Positions 36,889-45,889 of a DNA stretch of 64,000 nt are shown here, in pieces (the stretch's first letter is position 1; the number at the start of each line of letters is the position of its first letter). A model generated the notes under the pieces. It was not told where the DNA came from, did no database searches, and saw only the letters and a list, made by a program, of their open reading frames with translations. Location of the stretch: assembly GCA_003134995.1 (NCBI GenBank), contig PLDC01000019.1, forward strand, positions 654,517 to 718,516, read 5' to 3'. Made by a program: the position numbers and the translations under genes. The stretch comes from Acidobacteriaceae bacterium. Its GTDB lineage: Bacteria > Acidobacteriota > Terriglobia > Terriglobales > Acidobacteriaceae.

Positions 36889-38643
36889 TTGGAACGAGAG
36901 ACGGTATTGAAGGTTCTTCTATTACATCCCGAAGACTCACCCTGGGACGATGCCTGTTGCCGCTCGCGCTGGGATCTCATCGTCGATCTGGGTTTCGCAA
37001 GTTCCTATACCTACGAGGAATGGAGCCGCCGATCGGGTGCGCGAGTTCTCAGCATTTACCAGTTAGATGGACAGACGGATGGCTATCGCTGGGTCAGCCA
37101 ATTTCTCGAGCGGGGAAGAGGGCGGCTCCTGGATCGCATGGGGTTGGACTGGTGGGAAATTCTCGGGGTCTTGAGCTATCACGATCTGCGCGGGTTCTAT
37201 CTTCTGCAACAGTTGCGGCGCGAAATCGCTAGCGGGTGTGAGGTAGTGGCTAGCCGTCAGCATCTTTTCACGAGACTTCTCGAACAGGTCCTGGACCGCC
37301 CTGTGCGCTATCTAAAGATCGATGGTCGCGGTCCCACGCATACCGTTGCTCGCATGCTGCGCTCCGCCCGAAAGTTGCGCCCTGCGCAGATTGCTGAGAT
37401 CGCGTTCGATAAGTGGGACATGGATTACCGGGTTCGGCGTCACCTGACCACGCACAAACGGGCAAAGCTGACGGGTCCCGCGGTATTGTTGCCTTCCGCG
37501 TACTCGAATGTGACGCGATCTGTGCTCGCCTACGCCGCGCAGTTACCGCATAGGCGATTTCTGTTAGCGACCACTCGCCGCAGCGCGGTGCCGGCTCGCG
37601 TTCCCGACAATGTAACGGTTGTTCCCTTGTCCGCCTACGCCGCGCCTTCCAGCGCTACTCACGAACAGACCGTCGAGCTCAGAAACGCGTGGGAGGAATT
37701 CCGGCGCACGATGCTGCCGGAGGTAGACGAATTCCTCATGGCGGCGAATGCCGGCCTTTGGGGTTATTTTCCAGCGCATCTGGAACATGGCTTGCGTCTT
37801 CGAGAAGCCTGGAAGCGCTTACTGGAGTCTGAGCCGGTGAAGGGTGTTTTGTGCGGGGATGACCTCAATTACCACACCCGCTTGCCGCTGATTCTGGCGC
37901 ACGGCAGCGGTCTTAACGCGGCATACTGCAGCCACGGCGCTCTCGATGGTGGATTTCTCTTCAAAATACCGTTTGCGGATTCCTATCTGGTAAAAGGCGA
38001 GATGGAAAGAGACTATCTGCAACGTGCCAGCGCCATCGAGCCGGAGAAAATCTGCCCGGGAGCGCCGGGAAACAACATGGCTGCAGGTCAAGGCGATCAC
38101 CGCAGCGGAGCGTTAGTTTTTTTTTCCCAACCGTACGAGGTCGAAGGTGGCCGCGCCGACGAAATCTATCGCGAACTGTTGCCCCGCCTCTGGCGCGCCG
38201 CACACAGAAGCGGACGGAAGATGATCGTTAAGCTGCATCCATTCGAAAGCAAGCAGGCTCGAAAAGCGTTGGTAGCGTCGATTCTGTCAGAAGTCGCGCA
38301 CGATCAAGTCGAGATCGTCAGTGGAGTGCCCCCAGAAGAGATCATGTCGCGCACATGGTGCGGCATAACGGTCGATTCCAGTGTCGCTGTGGAATGTGCT
38401 TTGCGGCAGATACCGTTTTTCTTGTGTGGCTGGCTGGACTTCATGGGCTTGGGTTATCTGCAACAATTCGCGCGATTCGGAGTGGCCCAGGTACTAAACT
38501 CGCCAGAGAGCATTGATCAGATCCCCGAGATGGTCGCCGGACACCGCTCTCTTCAGTCGACGGACCGGATCTGGCATGAAGCGGATCCTGCCCAGTTGGA
38601 TGAGATCATGTTCGGAACCCGGCAAGTGCTCCATGCCGCCTGA
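36889..38643 (+). CDS. GT-B-like protein, candidate nonulosonate transferase
   Basis: A 584-residue protein I cannot assign to a named family. No membrane segment is visible. The C-terminal half has a CDP-glycerol/capsule-synthesis-like pattern: AAYCSHGALDGGFLFK, SYLVKGEMERDYL, MIVKLHPFESKQ and GITVDSSVAVECALRQIPFFL, i.e. the H-G, K-x-HP and D-S-S-x-x-E-A steps of sialyl-, Kdo- and capsule-type transferases. The N-terminal half (1-200) is not recognised. Position after the Pse genes suggests it moves the activated nonulosonate; this is inference. The start is TTG 36889; TTG 36907 is possible. Confidence 0.55.
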   Translation: MERETVLKVLLLHPEDSPWDDACCRSRWDLIVDLGFASSYTYEEWSRRSGARVLSIYQLDGQTDGYRWVSQFLERGRGRLLDRMGLDWWEILGVLSYHDLRGFYLLQQLRREIASGCEVVASRQHLFTRLLEQVLDRPVRYLKIDGRGPTHTVARMLRSARKLRPAQIAEIAFDKWDMDYRVRRHLTTHKRAKLTGPAVLLPSAYSNVTRSVLAYAAQLPHRRFLLATTRRSAVPARVPDNVTVVPLSAYAAPSSATHEQTVELRNAWEEFRRTMLPEVDEFLMAANAGLWGYFPAHLEHGLRLREAWKRLLESEPVKGVLCGDDLNYHTRLPLILAHGSGLNAAYCSHGALDGGFLFKIPFADSYLVKGEMERDYLQRASAIEPEKICPGAPGNNMAAGQGDHRSGALVFFSQPYEVEGGRADEIYRELLPRLWRAAHRSGRKMIVKLHPFESKQARKALVASILSEVAHDQVEIVSGVPPEEIMSRTWCGITVDSSVAVECALRQIPFFLCGWLDFMGLGYLQQFARFGVAQVLNSPESIDQIPEMVAGHRSLQSTDRIWHEADPAQLDEIMFGTRQVLHAA

Positions 38644-38688
38644 TCGGAAAATGTATAAAAAATTAAGCGCTGCGGGAGAAGTTAAAAC

Positions 38689-40461
38689 TTGCGCATAGTG
38701 GTGCGGGAGGAGATTCCGGAAGACCCGGAGTTGCGACGGTCCTGGAACGAACTGGCCCTGCGCGTGGAGCGTCCGGAGGTTTTCTACACCTATGAATGGG
38801 CGGTCGCCGTTCAACGCGCCTATGCGAATTCTTCGAAACCGTTCATAATTCTCGCCTACGAAGACGAGTTGCTTGTCGGCCTGGTTGCGCTGGCCTGGCA
38901 AAACACTAGGCCTCGCGGAGTCGCCTTTCTTACGGGCAGTACTGCGGACTATTGTGATTTTTTGAGCGAGCCGGGCAGGCGGCAGGAAGTTGTGGAGGCG
39001 GTTTTTACTGAGCTGGCAAACAGGAACATCAGTAAGGTTGTGTTGGCGAATCTGCCGGCAGATTCTTCCTCTGTCGCGGCGATTTCGGCCGCCGCTTCGA
39101 GCCGCCAATATCATCTGCACTTCCGTCAGGGTTATCTTTGCGCGCGCGTGCTAATAGGTTCTCCGGAAGAACGCACTGCGCTGAAACAGGCGACGAGCGG
39201 GAAGAAGAAGCTGCGGCGCTATCTGCGCGACTTGGAAAAGAAGGGTAAAGTTTGCTTCCGGCATGATGCGCAGTGGGACCATGTCGAACCGATTCTGCAG
39301 TCTTTCAACCGGGCGCACGTTGCTCGCTTTCTCATGACCGGGCGAATCAGCAACCTGACTCGACCGGAACGACGTACGTTCCTGTATGAGTTGGCTCGTG
39401 AATTGTGTCGCGCCGGAGCACTCGCCGTCAGCCGTCTGCTAGTGGATGAAACTGCTGCGGCCTGGAACTACGGATTCCAGTTTGCTGGAAGTTGGTTCTG
39501 GTACCAGCCTACAGTAAACAGCAACTACGAAGACCTTTCTCCGGGATATTGCCTTCTCGCGAAGATCGTGGAGTCGGCTTGTGACCGTTCCGACATCGAG
39601 GTCGTTGATCTCGGATTGGGAGCGGAAGATTATAAGTATCGCTTCGCGACCGTCGAGCGCCAGACTCTGTATCTCGTATTGAACAAGTCATTTTACGACC
39701 ATGTTCACGCGGTTGTGCGCGATAGCGCAGCCAAGGTCGCTAAAGCTTCGCCTAAGATCGAAAGCTTTCTGCGAGAAGTCATTTCGCATTTCGCAAAGAT
39801 GAAGGTGCGTCTTCGCGAAACCGGTTTCGCGGATATGTTGAGGTCGGCCTCGCGGCAGATTTCGCGTTCGTTTTACTCCTTCGAGGAAGTGCTTTTCTTT
39901 GGCTGGACCGCCGGAGCCGAGAATTCCGCAGAATCTCGCGGTCTGACATTGCGTAAATTCGATTCCGATCTATTGGGGCTAGCCGCCATGACCTACGTGG
40001 ACGACTCAGCCACTCTCGATTATCTGTTGCGCTGTGCCCCACGGCTGCGGTCGGAGGGAGACTGCGGATTCGTATTGCTCAGCGCCGATGGTATTCCCGT
40101 CCATTTTTGCTGGGCGAAGGATTTCGAGGGCTTTAGAATCCCGGAACTAGAGCGGACTCTACAGGCGCCTTGCGCGGACGCGGTAATGATATTCGATTGC
40201 TTTACTCCAGCCTCAGTCCGGGGCCGTGGATTGTTTGCATGCGCAATAGCAGCCTTGGCAGATCAGTTGAATGCCGAGGGCAAAACGCCGTGGATGTTCA
40301 GCGCTGCATCAAATCCAGCCGCGCTGCGAGGCATCAAGAAATCCGGTTTCGCTTACAAATTCACTCTAGGGCGCAAGAAATTCTTTTTTCATCAGGAAGT
40401 GAAGGACTCGATTCCTTCGCCCGATCCTGCGAATATCGCTAGCTCTGTATCGGCTCCTTAA
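38689..40461 (+). CDS. double GNAT-fold protein (CelD/FemX-like + second GNAT)
   Basis: A 590-residue fusion. Residues 1-360 form a CelD/Acetyltransf_6-type module (YTYEWAVAVQRAYANS, LTGSTADYCDFLSEPGR, WNYGFQFAGSWFWYQPTV, SPGYCLLAKIVESAC, EVVDLGLGAEDYKYRFA). Residues about 400-565 form a second acetyltransferase with a CoA-binding turn (FTPASVRGRGLFACAI) and NPAALRGIKKSGF. The start is TTG with ggagaag ahead. The N-terminal module is closely related to the 368-residue protein at 59005. As the only GNAT in the operon, its second domain is a candidate replacement for PseH. Confidence 0.8.
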   Translation: MRIVVREEIPEDPELRRSWNELALRVERPEVFYTYEWAVAVQRAYANSSKPFIILAYEDELLVGLVALAWQNTRPRGVAFLTGSTADYCDFLSEPGRRQEVVEAVFTELANRNISKVVLANLPADSSSVAAISAAASSRQYHLHFRQGYLCARVLIGSPEERTALKQATSGKKKLRRYLRDLEKKGKVCFRHDAQWDHVEPILQSFNRAHVARFLMTGRISNLTRPERRTFLYELARELCRAGALAVSRLLVDETAAAWNYGFQFAGSWFWYQPTVNSNYEDLSPGYCLLAKIVESACDRSDIEVVDLGLGAEDYKYRFATVERQTLYLVLNKSFYDHVHAVVRDSAAKVAKASPKIESFLREVISHFAKMKVRLRETGFADMLRSASRQISRSFYSFEEVLFFGWTAGAENSAESRGLTLRKFDSDLLGLAAMTYVDDSATLDYLLRCAPRLRSEGDCGFVLLSADGIPVHFCWAKDFEGFRIPELERTLQAPCADAVMIFDCFTPASVRGRGLFACAIAALADQLNAEGKTPWMFSAASNPAALRGIKKSGFAYKFTLGRKKFFFHQEVKDSIPSPDPANIASSVSAP

Positions 40462-40495
40462 CCAGAGCTGTCTGAAACTAAGGCAATTACAGTTC

Positions 40496-42091
40496 ATGAA
40501 GGCAAACTTCAACGAGGCCGCTGACTCACCGCCGATTACGCCGCCCGGCGCGGAGACTGAAGTGCTTGACCGTGAATTCGGGCGTACCCTCGGCCAAATA
40601 TCCCGGCACTCTGCAGTGTTCTTTGCCGGCACGCTCTTCACCATGGCGGCGGGCTATCTCGTCAAGATTTACGTGGCCCGCGTACTCGGTGCCGAACAGT
40701 TGGGACTCTATGCCCTCGGCATGACGCTGGTGAGCCTCACGCAACTGTTCGGAACGTTGGGCTTGCACGGAACAGCCGCACGCTACGTCGCCGTTTATAA
40801 AGCGAAAGGGAATTGGAATGCGTTGCGCGGACTCCTGACCCGGAGCGTGGGCATCGTAGTCTTCCTGAACGTGGCGCTCGCTTTTGGCCTGATTTTCTAC
40901 GGAGGCTGGATCAGCCGGAATCTTTACCATGCTCCCGATCTGTCCCAGTATCTCCCTCTTTTTGCAGCACTATCGGTTCTCGGCGCTCTCAGCGTTTTTT
41001 ATTGCCAGGTTCTCGCGGGATTCAAGGAGATAACGAAGCGCACAGTCATTACGAACTTCGTAGGAAGTCCGCTGGTGATTGCTCTGACGGTTTTGCTGCT
41101 GGCTTTGGGCACGGGCATGTGGGGCTACCTGTCGGCGCAGATCATCAGTAATGTGGCCGTGGTCACGTTGCTTGTAGTGGTGGCCTGGAAGCTTACTCCC
41201 GCACCCGCTCGCTTTTCATTCTCGGCTTTGCCACCACTCGACTCGGACGTCAAATCCTTTACTGCCGCTTTTTTTGGGATGAACGTTGTCGATTTTCTCT
41301 CAACGCAGGCTGACAAAATAATTCTCGGACTTTATCTGAATGCTCGCGTCCTGGGAATTTATGTTCTTGCCTCCACGCTGTCGGCTTTTATTCCGATCAT
41401 CCTGCAATCGGTCAATCAGATTTTTGCCCCGGTGATTGCGGATTTGCACGCGCAGGGTCGGCAAGACGTTTTGGAGAAGCTTTTTCAGACTCTCACCAAG
41501 TGGATTCTCGGCCTAACGCTTCCTCTGGGCTTCGTCATGTTCGTTTTTGCGCTCCCGCTGATGCGTATCTTCGGGCCGGACTTTGAGGCAGGCCGGCCCG
41601 TGCTGGTCATCGGCGCGGTCGGGCAACTGGTGAATTGCGGAGTCGGTTCGGTTGGCTACCTTTTGCTGATGTCGGGAAACCAGAAGCGGCTAATGAAGGT
41701 CCAGTTCGCCATGGCAGGAGTTTCTGTTCTCATGAACGTCGCGCTTATTCCGCTCCTCGGCATAGTGGGAGCCGCTATAGCCGCCGCCGTCGTCAATGTT
41801 GGGCAGAATCTTTGGAATCTTTACGAAGTGCGCAAGGCGCTGAAAATTTTTCCTTATAATCGGGGCTACTATGCGCTGCTGATTCCCACGGTGTTCACGG
41901 CGGTTGCCGTGACTTTGTTGCGCTTGTGGACAGCTGCGCTCGCCCATCAATGGCTTGTTATTCTGCTGGCATTGGCTCTGGCGTATGCACTGTTCGGAGG
42001 CTTTTCCATTGCATACGTGCTCGATGCGGATGATCGAATGATTGCTCGAACTGCATGGTTGAAGCTGCGCGGTATGCGAAAGAAAGGGTAA
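40496..42091 (+). CDS. wzx: Wzx-type oligosaccharide flippase
   Basis: A 531-residue inner-membrane protein with about 14 membrane segments of the polysaccharide-transport (MOP/PST) family. SAVFFAGTLFTMAAGYLVKI and LGAEQLGLYALGMTLVSL are the usual first helices, and FFGMNVVDFLSTQADKIILG the mid-protein motif. It would flip the lipid-linked repeat unit to the periplasm. It starts 35 bases after the GNAT gene; the N-terminal tail of about 35 residues is cytoplasmic. Confidence 0.92.
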   Translation: MKANFNEAADSPPITPPGAETEVLDREFGRTLGQISRHSAVFFAGTLFTMAAGYLVKIYVARVLGAEQLGLYALGMTLVSLTQLFGTLGLHGTAARYVAVYKAKGNWNALRGLLTRSVGIVVFLNVALAFGLIFYGGWISRNLYHAPDLSQYLPLFAALSVLGALSVFYCQVLAGFKEITKRTVITNFVGSPLVIALTVLLLALGTGMWGYLSAQIISNVAVVTLLVVVAWKLTPAPARFSFSALPPLDSDVKSFTAAFFGMNVVDFLSTQADKIILGLYLNARVLGIYVLASTLSAFIPIILQSVNQIFAPVIADLHAQGRQDVLEKLFQTLTKWILGLTLPLGFVMFVFALPLMRIFGPDFEAGRPVLVIGAVGQLVNCGVGSVGYLLLMSGNQKRLMKVQFAMAGVSVLMNVALIPLLGIVGAAIAAAVVNVGQNLWNLYEVRKALKIFPYNRGYYALLIPTVFTAVAVTLLRLWTAALAHQWLVILLALALAYALFGGFSIAYVLDADDRMIARTAWLKLRGMRKKG

Positions 42092-42098
42092 ACGCGTG

Positions 42099-42296
42099 AT
42101 GACCCAGTACCGGACGGTCAATTTGCCCGAGGATCTGTGCGCGGCCGCGGAGAAACGCCTGCCGTCTCGATTCGATAGTCTTGAAGCGCTACTTAGTTTT
42201 CTGCTGCAGGAAATAGCCAAAGACGAAGCCAGCAGGCTCGATCAGGCGGAAGAACAAGTCTTGGAACAGCGGCTCAGAGATTTGGGCTACATTTGA
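42099..42296 (+). CDS. small helical protein next to the sulfatase-like gene
   Basis: A 65-residue protein (TQYRTVNLPEDLCAAAEKR, then an acidic helix ending LEQRLRDLGYI). The front resembles a ribbon-helix-helix unit and the rest is amphipathic. No toxin partner is present. It lies 8 bases after wzx and 80 before the sulfatase-fold gene. It could be a regulator or an accessory to the enzyme next to it. GTG 42096 is an alternative start. Confidence 0.6.
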   Translation: MTQYRTVNLPEDLCAAAEKRLPSRFDSLEALLSFLLQEIAKDEASRLDQAEEQVLEQRLRDLGYI

Positions 42297-42375
42297 GAGC
42301 ATTATTGCGACTGCCAGAACATCATCGGTAAAACAAACACGCAAAGAGTCGCTTTTCGAATCACATTTCCGATCG

Positions 42376-43896
42376 ATGAAGAAACGCTCCCTCGTATTAG
42401 TGACGGTGGATTGCCTGCGAGCCGACCACGTCGGTTTTCTGGGATACTCGCGTGCTGTAACCCCCGCTCTGGACGCACTTGCGCAGAACAGCGTTGTTTT
42501 TTCCGCTGCCATCGTCGCCGGCGCGCCAACTTATTTTTCCTTTCCTGCAATCATGGCTTCGCGCTACCCGCTGGCGCTGGGGCGCGACATTCTGGGCATC
42601 GCCCCGCACGAAGTCACCTTGGCTACTTCGCTTCGCGATGCTGGATATACGACGGCCGCTTTTCTTGCGGGCAATCCTTATCTCAGCCCTCACTTTGGGT
42701 ACGAGCAGGGCTTCGCCACGTTTCGCGATTTTCTGGAGTCGGGATCTGCCGACACATCAGTGTCTGGGGCCGTCCCGTCAACGAACTTTCTGTCGGATTT
42801 CAATCGTCGAATACAAGCCGACTCGCGGCGAACTGGGCTGACTGGGGCTGCCTACGACGCACTTTATTTTTGGTACTGCCAGTGGCGCTTGCGGCGTGAA
42901 AACGTCTCCATGGATAGTCTTCGCCGCTATCCCCCAGCCGACGTCTTGGTAGATGAGGCATGCTCCTGGCTGAGCGGACTTCGAGAGCAGCCTTTCTTTT
43001 TATGGCTGCACCTCATGGACCCACACCACCCGTACTATCCCCCGGCAGAAGCGCTGTCGTCTTTGGATAAATCGGACATTACTCCGCGTCGGGCACGGTT
43101 TCTAAATTCTTTCTGGAACCGGGGCGATATCGGCGCGAGAAGGCTCGAACGGCACCGTGACGAGATTATTGCGCTTTATGACGCCGGCATTTTCTGGGTA
43201 GACAAGCAGATTTCGCGCCTGGTGCAGGCCTTGCAAAAGTTTCAGCGCTGGGATGGAACAGTATTCGCCGTGACGGCGGATCATGGGGAAGAGTTTCTCG
43301 AACACGGCAGGCGCTATCACTCCCCGACGAGTTTGCCCGAACAGTTAATTCATGTACCCCTACTTCTTCGTTCGCCGGAAGTTTCTGGCATGCGGCTTTC
43401 TCAGGAACCCTTCAGCCTGATTCACCTTGCACCCACTCTGTTGGACGCTGTCGGCGTTGCGGTTCCTGATAATTTTCAGGGCCGAAGCCATTGGAAAGAG
43501 ATCTCAGCGGGAAACTTACTCAGCGAGCCTGCCATTGTCGAGTGCGTTGCATCGAACAATCCTTTCCAGCCGAGTGACCGAATGCGTCCACGTTTAATGG
43601 CCGTCCGGGACGCGATGTACAAACTGGTCATCGACTTCAACCAGAATTTCAATGGGATTACCGATTCCTTCTACGACCTGAAGAATGATCCCGGTGAACA
43701 TTCGCCCGTGCCCGATGGCGCTCTGCCCGAAGTACGAGCTCGACTTTTCAAAATAGCTCGCGCGCATCTGCAACAGACGCAGCGCAATCGCAATGTCGAA
43801 CTAAGACTTCTCGCGCATCTGCGCGCGATCCAACAATCGCCCGCGAAGAATCAGTCCGGAGCTATTTCCGCGCTTCCGCCCACAGGTTCATGCTGA
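42376..43896 (+). CDS. sulfatase-fold hydrolase/transferase without the Cys/Ser FGly motif
   Basis: A 506-residue enzyme of the alkaline-phosphatase superfamily. LVTVDCLRADHVGFLGY holds the first metal Asp (Asp12), and FAVTADHGEEFLEHG the second metal site. In place of the sulfatase C/S-x-P-x-R motif the sequence reads GAPTYFSFPAIMASRYP, so a Thr or Ser is the likely nucleophile. This is closer to phosphatase, phosphodiesterase or phosphoethanolamine-transferase members of the fold. No membrane helix is seen. Placed among the glycan genes, it may modify a sugar phosphate. Its last 35 bases overlap the convergent methyltransferase gene. Confidence 0.8.
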   Translation: MKKRSLVLVTVDCLRADHVGFLGYSRAVTPALDALAQNSVVFSAAIVAGAPTYFSFPAIMASRYPLALGRDILGIAPHEVTLATSLRDAGYTTAAFLAGNPYLSPHFGYEQGFATFRDFLESGSADTSVSGAVPSTNFLSDFNRRIQADSRRTGLTGAAYDALYFWYCQWRLRRENVSMDSLRRYPPADVLVDEACSWLSGLREQPFFLWLHLMDPHHPYYPPAEALSSLDKSDITPRRARFLNSFWNRGDIGARRLERHRDEIIALYDAGIFWVDKQISRLVQALQKFQRWDGTVFAVTADHGEEFLEHGRRYHSPTSLPEQLIHVPLLLRSPEVSGMRLSQEPFSLIHLAPTLLDAVGVAVPDNFQGRSHWKEISAGNLLSEPAIVECVASNNPFQPSDRMRPRLMAVRDAMYKLVIDFNQNFNGITDSFYDLKNDPGEHSPVPDGALPEVRARLFKIARAHLQQTQRNRNVELRLLAHLRAIQQSPAKNQSGAISALPPTGSC

Positions 43897-44641
43897 AGCT
43901 GGTGAAGTTGCTTCGAGTAAGCGGACGCAAGATGCGGCTCAGTATTCTTCCGAAGACATTCGTCGCAAAATTCAACAATGGATTGATCGCCAAGCCAAGT
44001 CTGCCCATTCTGCCCGTGAAGACATGTCCGTAGTGACAGTTGACGCTGGCCAGCGATTCTGCGAAATCCAATTCCCCGAGCACTTCCACCTCCGCAAATT
44101 TGCGCAGCAGGTGCTTGAGTCCATCAGGCATGAAGCGCCAGTTATCCGCCGGATATCCGTGTACTGGGTATATGGAAGGAACGGTGACAATTAGCGTTCC
44201 TCCGGGTTTGAGCACGCGATAGCACTCGTTTACGATCACCTGAGGATTCTCGCAGTGTTCCAGCACCTGCGTACAGAGCACAAGATCATAGGAACAATCC
44301 TCTACCGGCATGTTTTCCGCGTTGCATGCAATATCCACGGTTGGTGTATCGACCAGATCCATCGAGGTGTAGGAGTCGCATCTGTGTTCGAAGAATGGGA
44401 AATAGGGGCAATACTGAGCGCCGACGTCCAGCACCCTTCCGATTTTTTCTCTCCGCGAAAAAAAATCTTCCATATGGAGTCTGCGGTTGCTCAAGACAAG
44501 ATAGTTCGAAGCGAAGATAGAGGGATAAAGACGCGAATGCGCTACTCGCCGCGCATGCGAGAATTCCGCCGAGTCGTACTTACCCAATTTGGAGGGCGAG
44601 CTTAACGGAATCGGTGGTCCACCGCTCTGTTCAGTCTTCAT
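43862..44641 (-). CDS. SAM-dependent methyltransferase
   Basis: A 259-residue class I methyltransferase: VLDVGAQYCPYFPFFEH is the SAM loop, SMDLVD strand 2, LVLCTQVLEHCENPQVI the motif II region, and YRVLKPGGTLIVTVPS motif III. It probably methylates a sugar or lipid-linked glycan. It lies opposite to the plus-strand operon together with the acyltransferase upstream. The 3' end overlaps the sulfatase-fold gene, tail to tail. Confidence 0.82.
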   Translation of the reverse strand: MKTEQSGGPPIPLSSPSKLGKYDSAEFSHARRVAHSRLYPSIFASNYLVLSNRRLHMEDFFSRREKIGRVLDVGAQYCPYFPFFEHRCDSYTSMDLVDTPTVDIACNAENMPVEDCSYDLVLCTQVLEHCENPQVIVNECYRVLKPGGTLIVTVPSIYPVHGYPADNWRFMPDGLKHLLRKFAEVEVLGELDFAESLASVNCHYGHVFTGRMGRLGLAINPLLNFATNVFGRILSRILRPLTRSNFTSFSMNLWAEARK

Positions 44642-44731
44642 AGGAGAACATCAGTCCTATTCACTCATTTGCTCATCCAGCCACACCGAGCGATTAAAGT
44701 GCACTCACAAAACTACGTCAACTGAACTTGC

Positions 44732-45751
44732 TCAACTCGCGACCGGAGCGGCAATCACCTTTGCCAATCGATGGCTTGAGAATTTGCCGGCAAGTCTTGT
44801 CCCCAGTTCGATGGCAGGATGTTCGATTCCGTGATAGAGAGCGACCGGCAAAACCACGATCATCACAACGAAGAGCGCCCAACTGTGGAGCACAGTCAGT
44901 GCTAACCAAATGCAGAACGAGTGCGCCAAGTAGATGCCGTAGGAGTAAGTGGCAATCCATTTGCTGAGCTTTACCAATGGAGAAAATGTTATTTCCCGAA
45001 ATAGCGGAATCATCGATCCGAGAAGCAGGCATAGTATCGCCCCGCCACGGCGAGAGGGGCTTAGCGTGTAGAGGAAGGCGAGCACGAGAATAAATGGACC
45101 CCAGAAATAAGAAGGGATCATGCGGCGCTCGGGCAAGTTGTACGCGATGATGCCCGGCAAAAAATTCGGTACGTAAAGCAGAAGCGTGAACCAGCCCAAT
45201 GCAGGCACCGTTTGCGGAAAGTGACCAAGAATTCCGCACGCACCCCAAAGAAAAATCAGCGCCCAAACCGGCGGCTTGCGCCAGAGAAAAAGGAATGGCA
45301 GCAGAAGGTACATTTGTACTTCGATTGGAAGGGACCACAGCGGTCCGACAATCGAATCGGAATAAGTGAGGTTCTGCACGAGCAACAGGTTCGAAACAAG
45401 TTCCAGAGCTTGCGGCCTCGGCCCAAAAACGATACCGCGCCCGTTAGCATGCAGATGCAGCGCAACGGCGGCCAGTACCGTCAGAATGCTCAAAGGATAA
45501 ATTCGAAATAATCGTCGGATGTAGAAGTTCTTCATCAGGCTGGCCCCGGTGAAGCCACTTCGTCGCATAGACTGCATCAATACGAGAGAGGTGTGTACGA
45601 AGAAGAGCAGTACGCCGAAGATCCCAATATCCACAACTCCGAATCGGCCTATGTGATCGAGATAATAGTGTCTGCAAAGGTGATCGAAAAGAACCATCAA
45701 GACAGCCATACTTCTCAGCAGATCGAGATTCGGGGAAACGCTTGAGCCCAT
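44732..45751 (-). CDS. acyltransferase-3 family membrane protein
   Basis: A 339-residue protein with about 10 membrane segments. It starts NLDLLRSMAVLMVLFDHL, the hallmark of the OafA/NodX-type acyltransferases that O-acetylate surface polysaccharides from the cytoplasmic side. FFVHTSLVLMQSM and VGPLWSLPIEVQMYLLLPF are the second and third family motifs. It is the likely O-acetyl transferase of this locus. It is divergent from the GT4 gene at 45890; the 138-base gap must hold both promoters. Confidence 0.9.
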   Translation of the reverse strand: MGSSVSPNLDLLRSMAVLMVLFDHLCRHYYLDHIGRFGVVDIGIFGVLLFFVHTSLVLMQSMRRSGFTGASLMKNFYIRRLFRIYPLSILTVLAAVALHLHANGRGIVFGPRPQALELVSNLLLVQNLTYSDSIVGPLWSLPIEVQMYLLLPFLFLWRKPPVWALIFLWGACGILGHFPQTVPALGWFTLLLYVPNFLPGIIAYNLPERRMIPSYFWGPFILVLAFLYTLSPSRRGGAILCLLLGSMIPLFREITFSPLVKLSKWIATYSYGIYLAHSFCIWLALTVLHSWALFVVMIVVLPVALYHGIEHPAIELGTRLAGKFSSHRLAKVIAAPVAS

Positions 45752-45889
45752 TGTCCATCGACCATTGGCTTTCGTGGTATAGATGATGTGGAGCGAACAT
45801 TGTGACGCGACGGCTCCACGTTGTCAAAATCGCTTGATGGCGCATGATTGATGTAATGCCGAAGCGAATATTTTTGAGATTCCAGGAAG

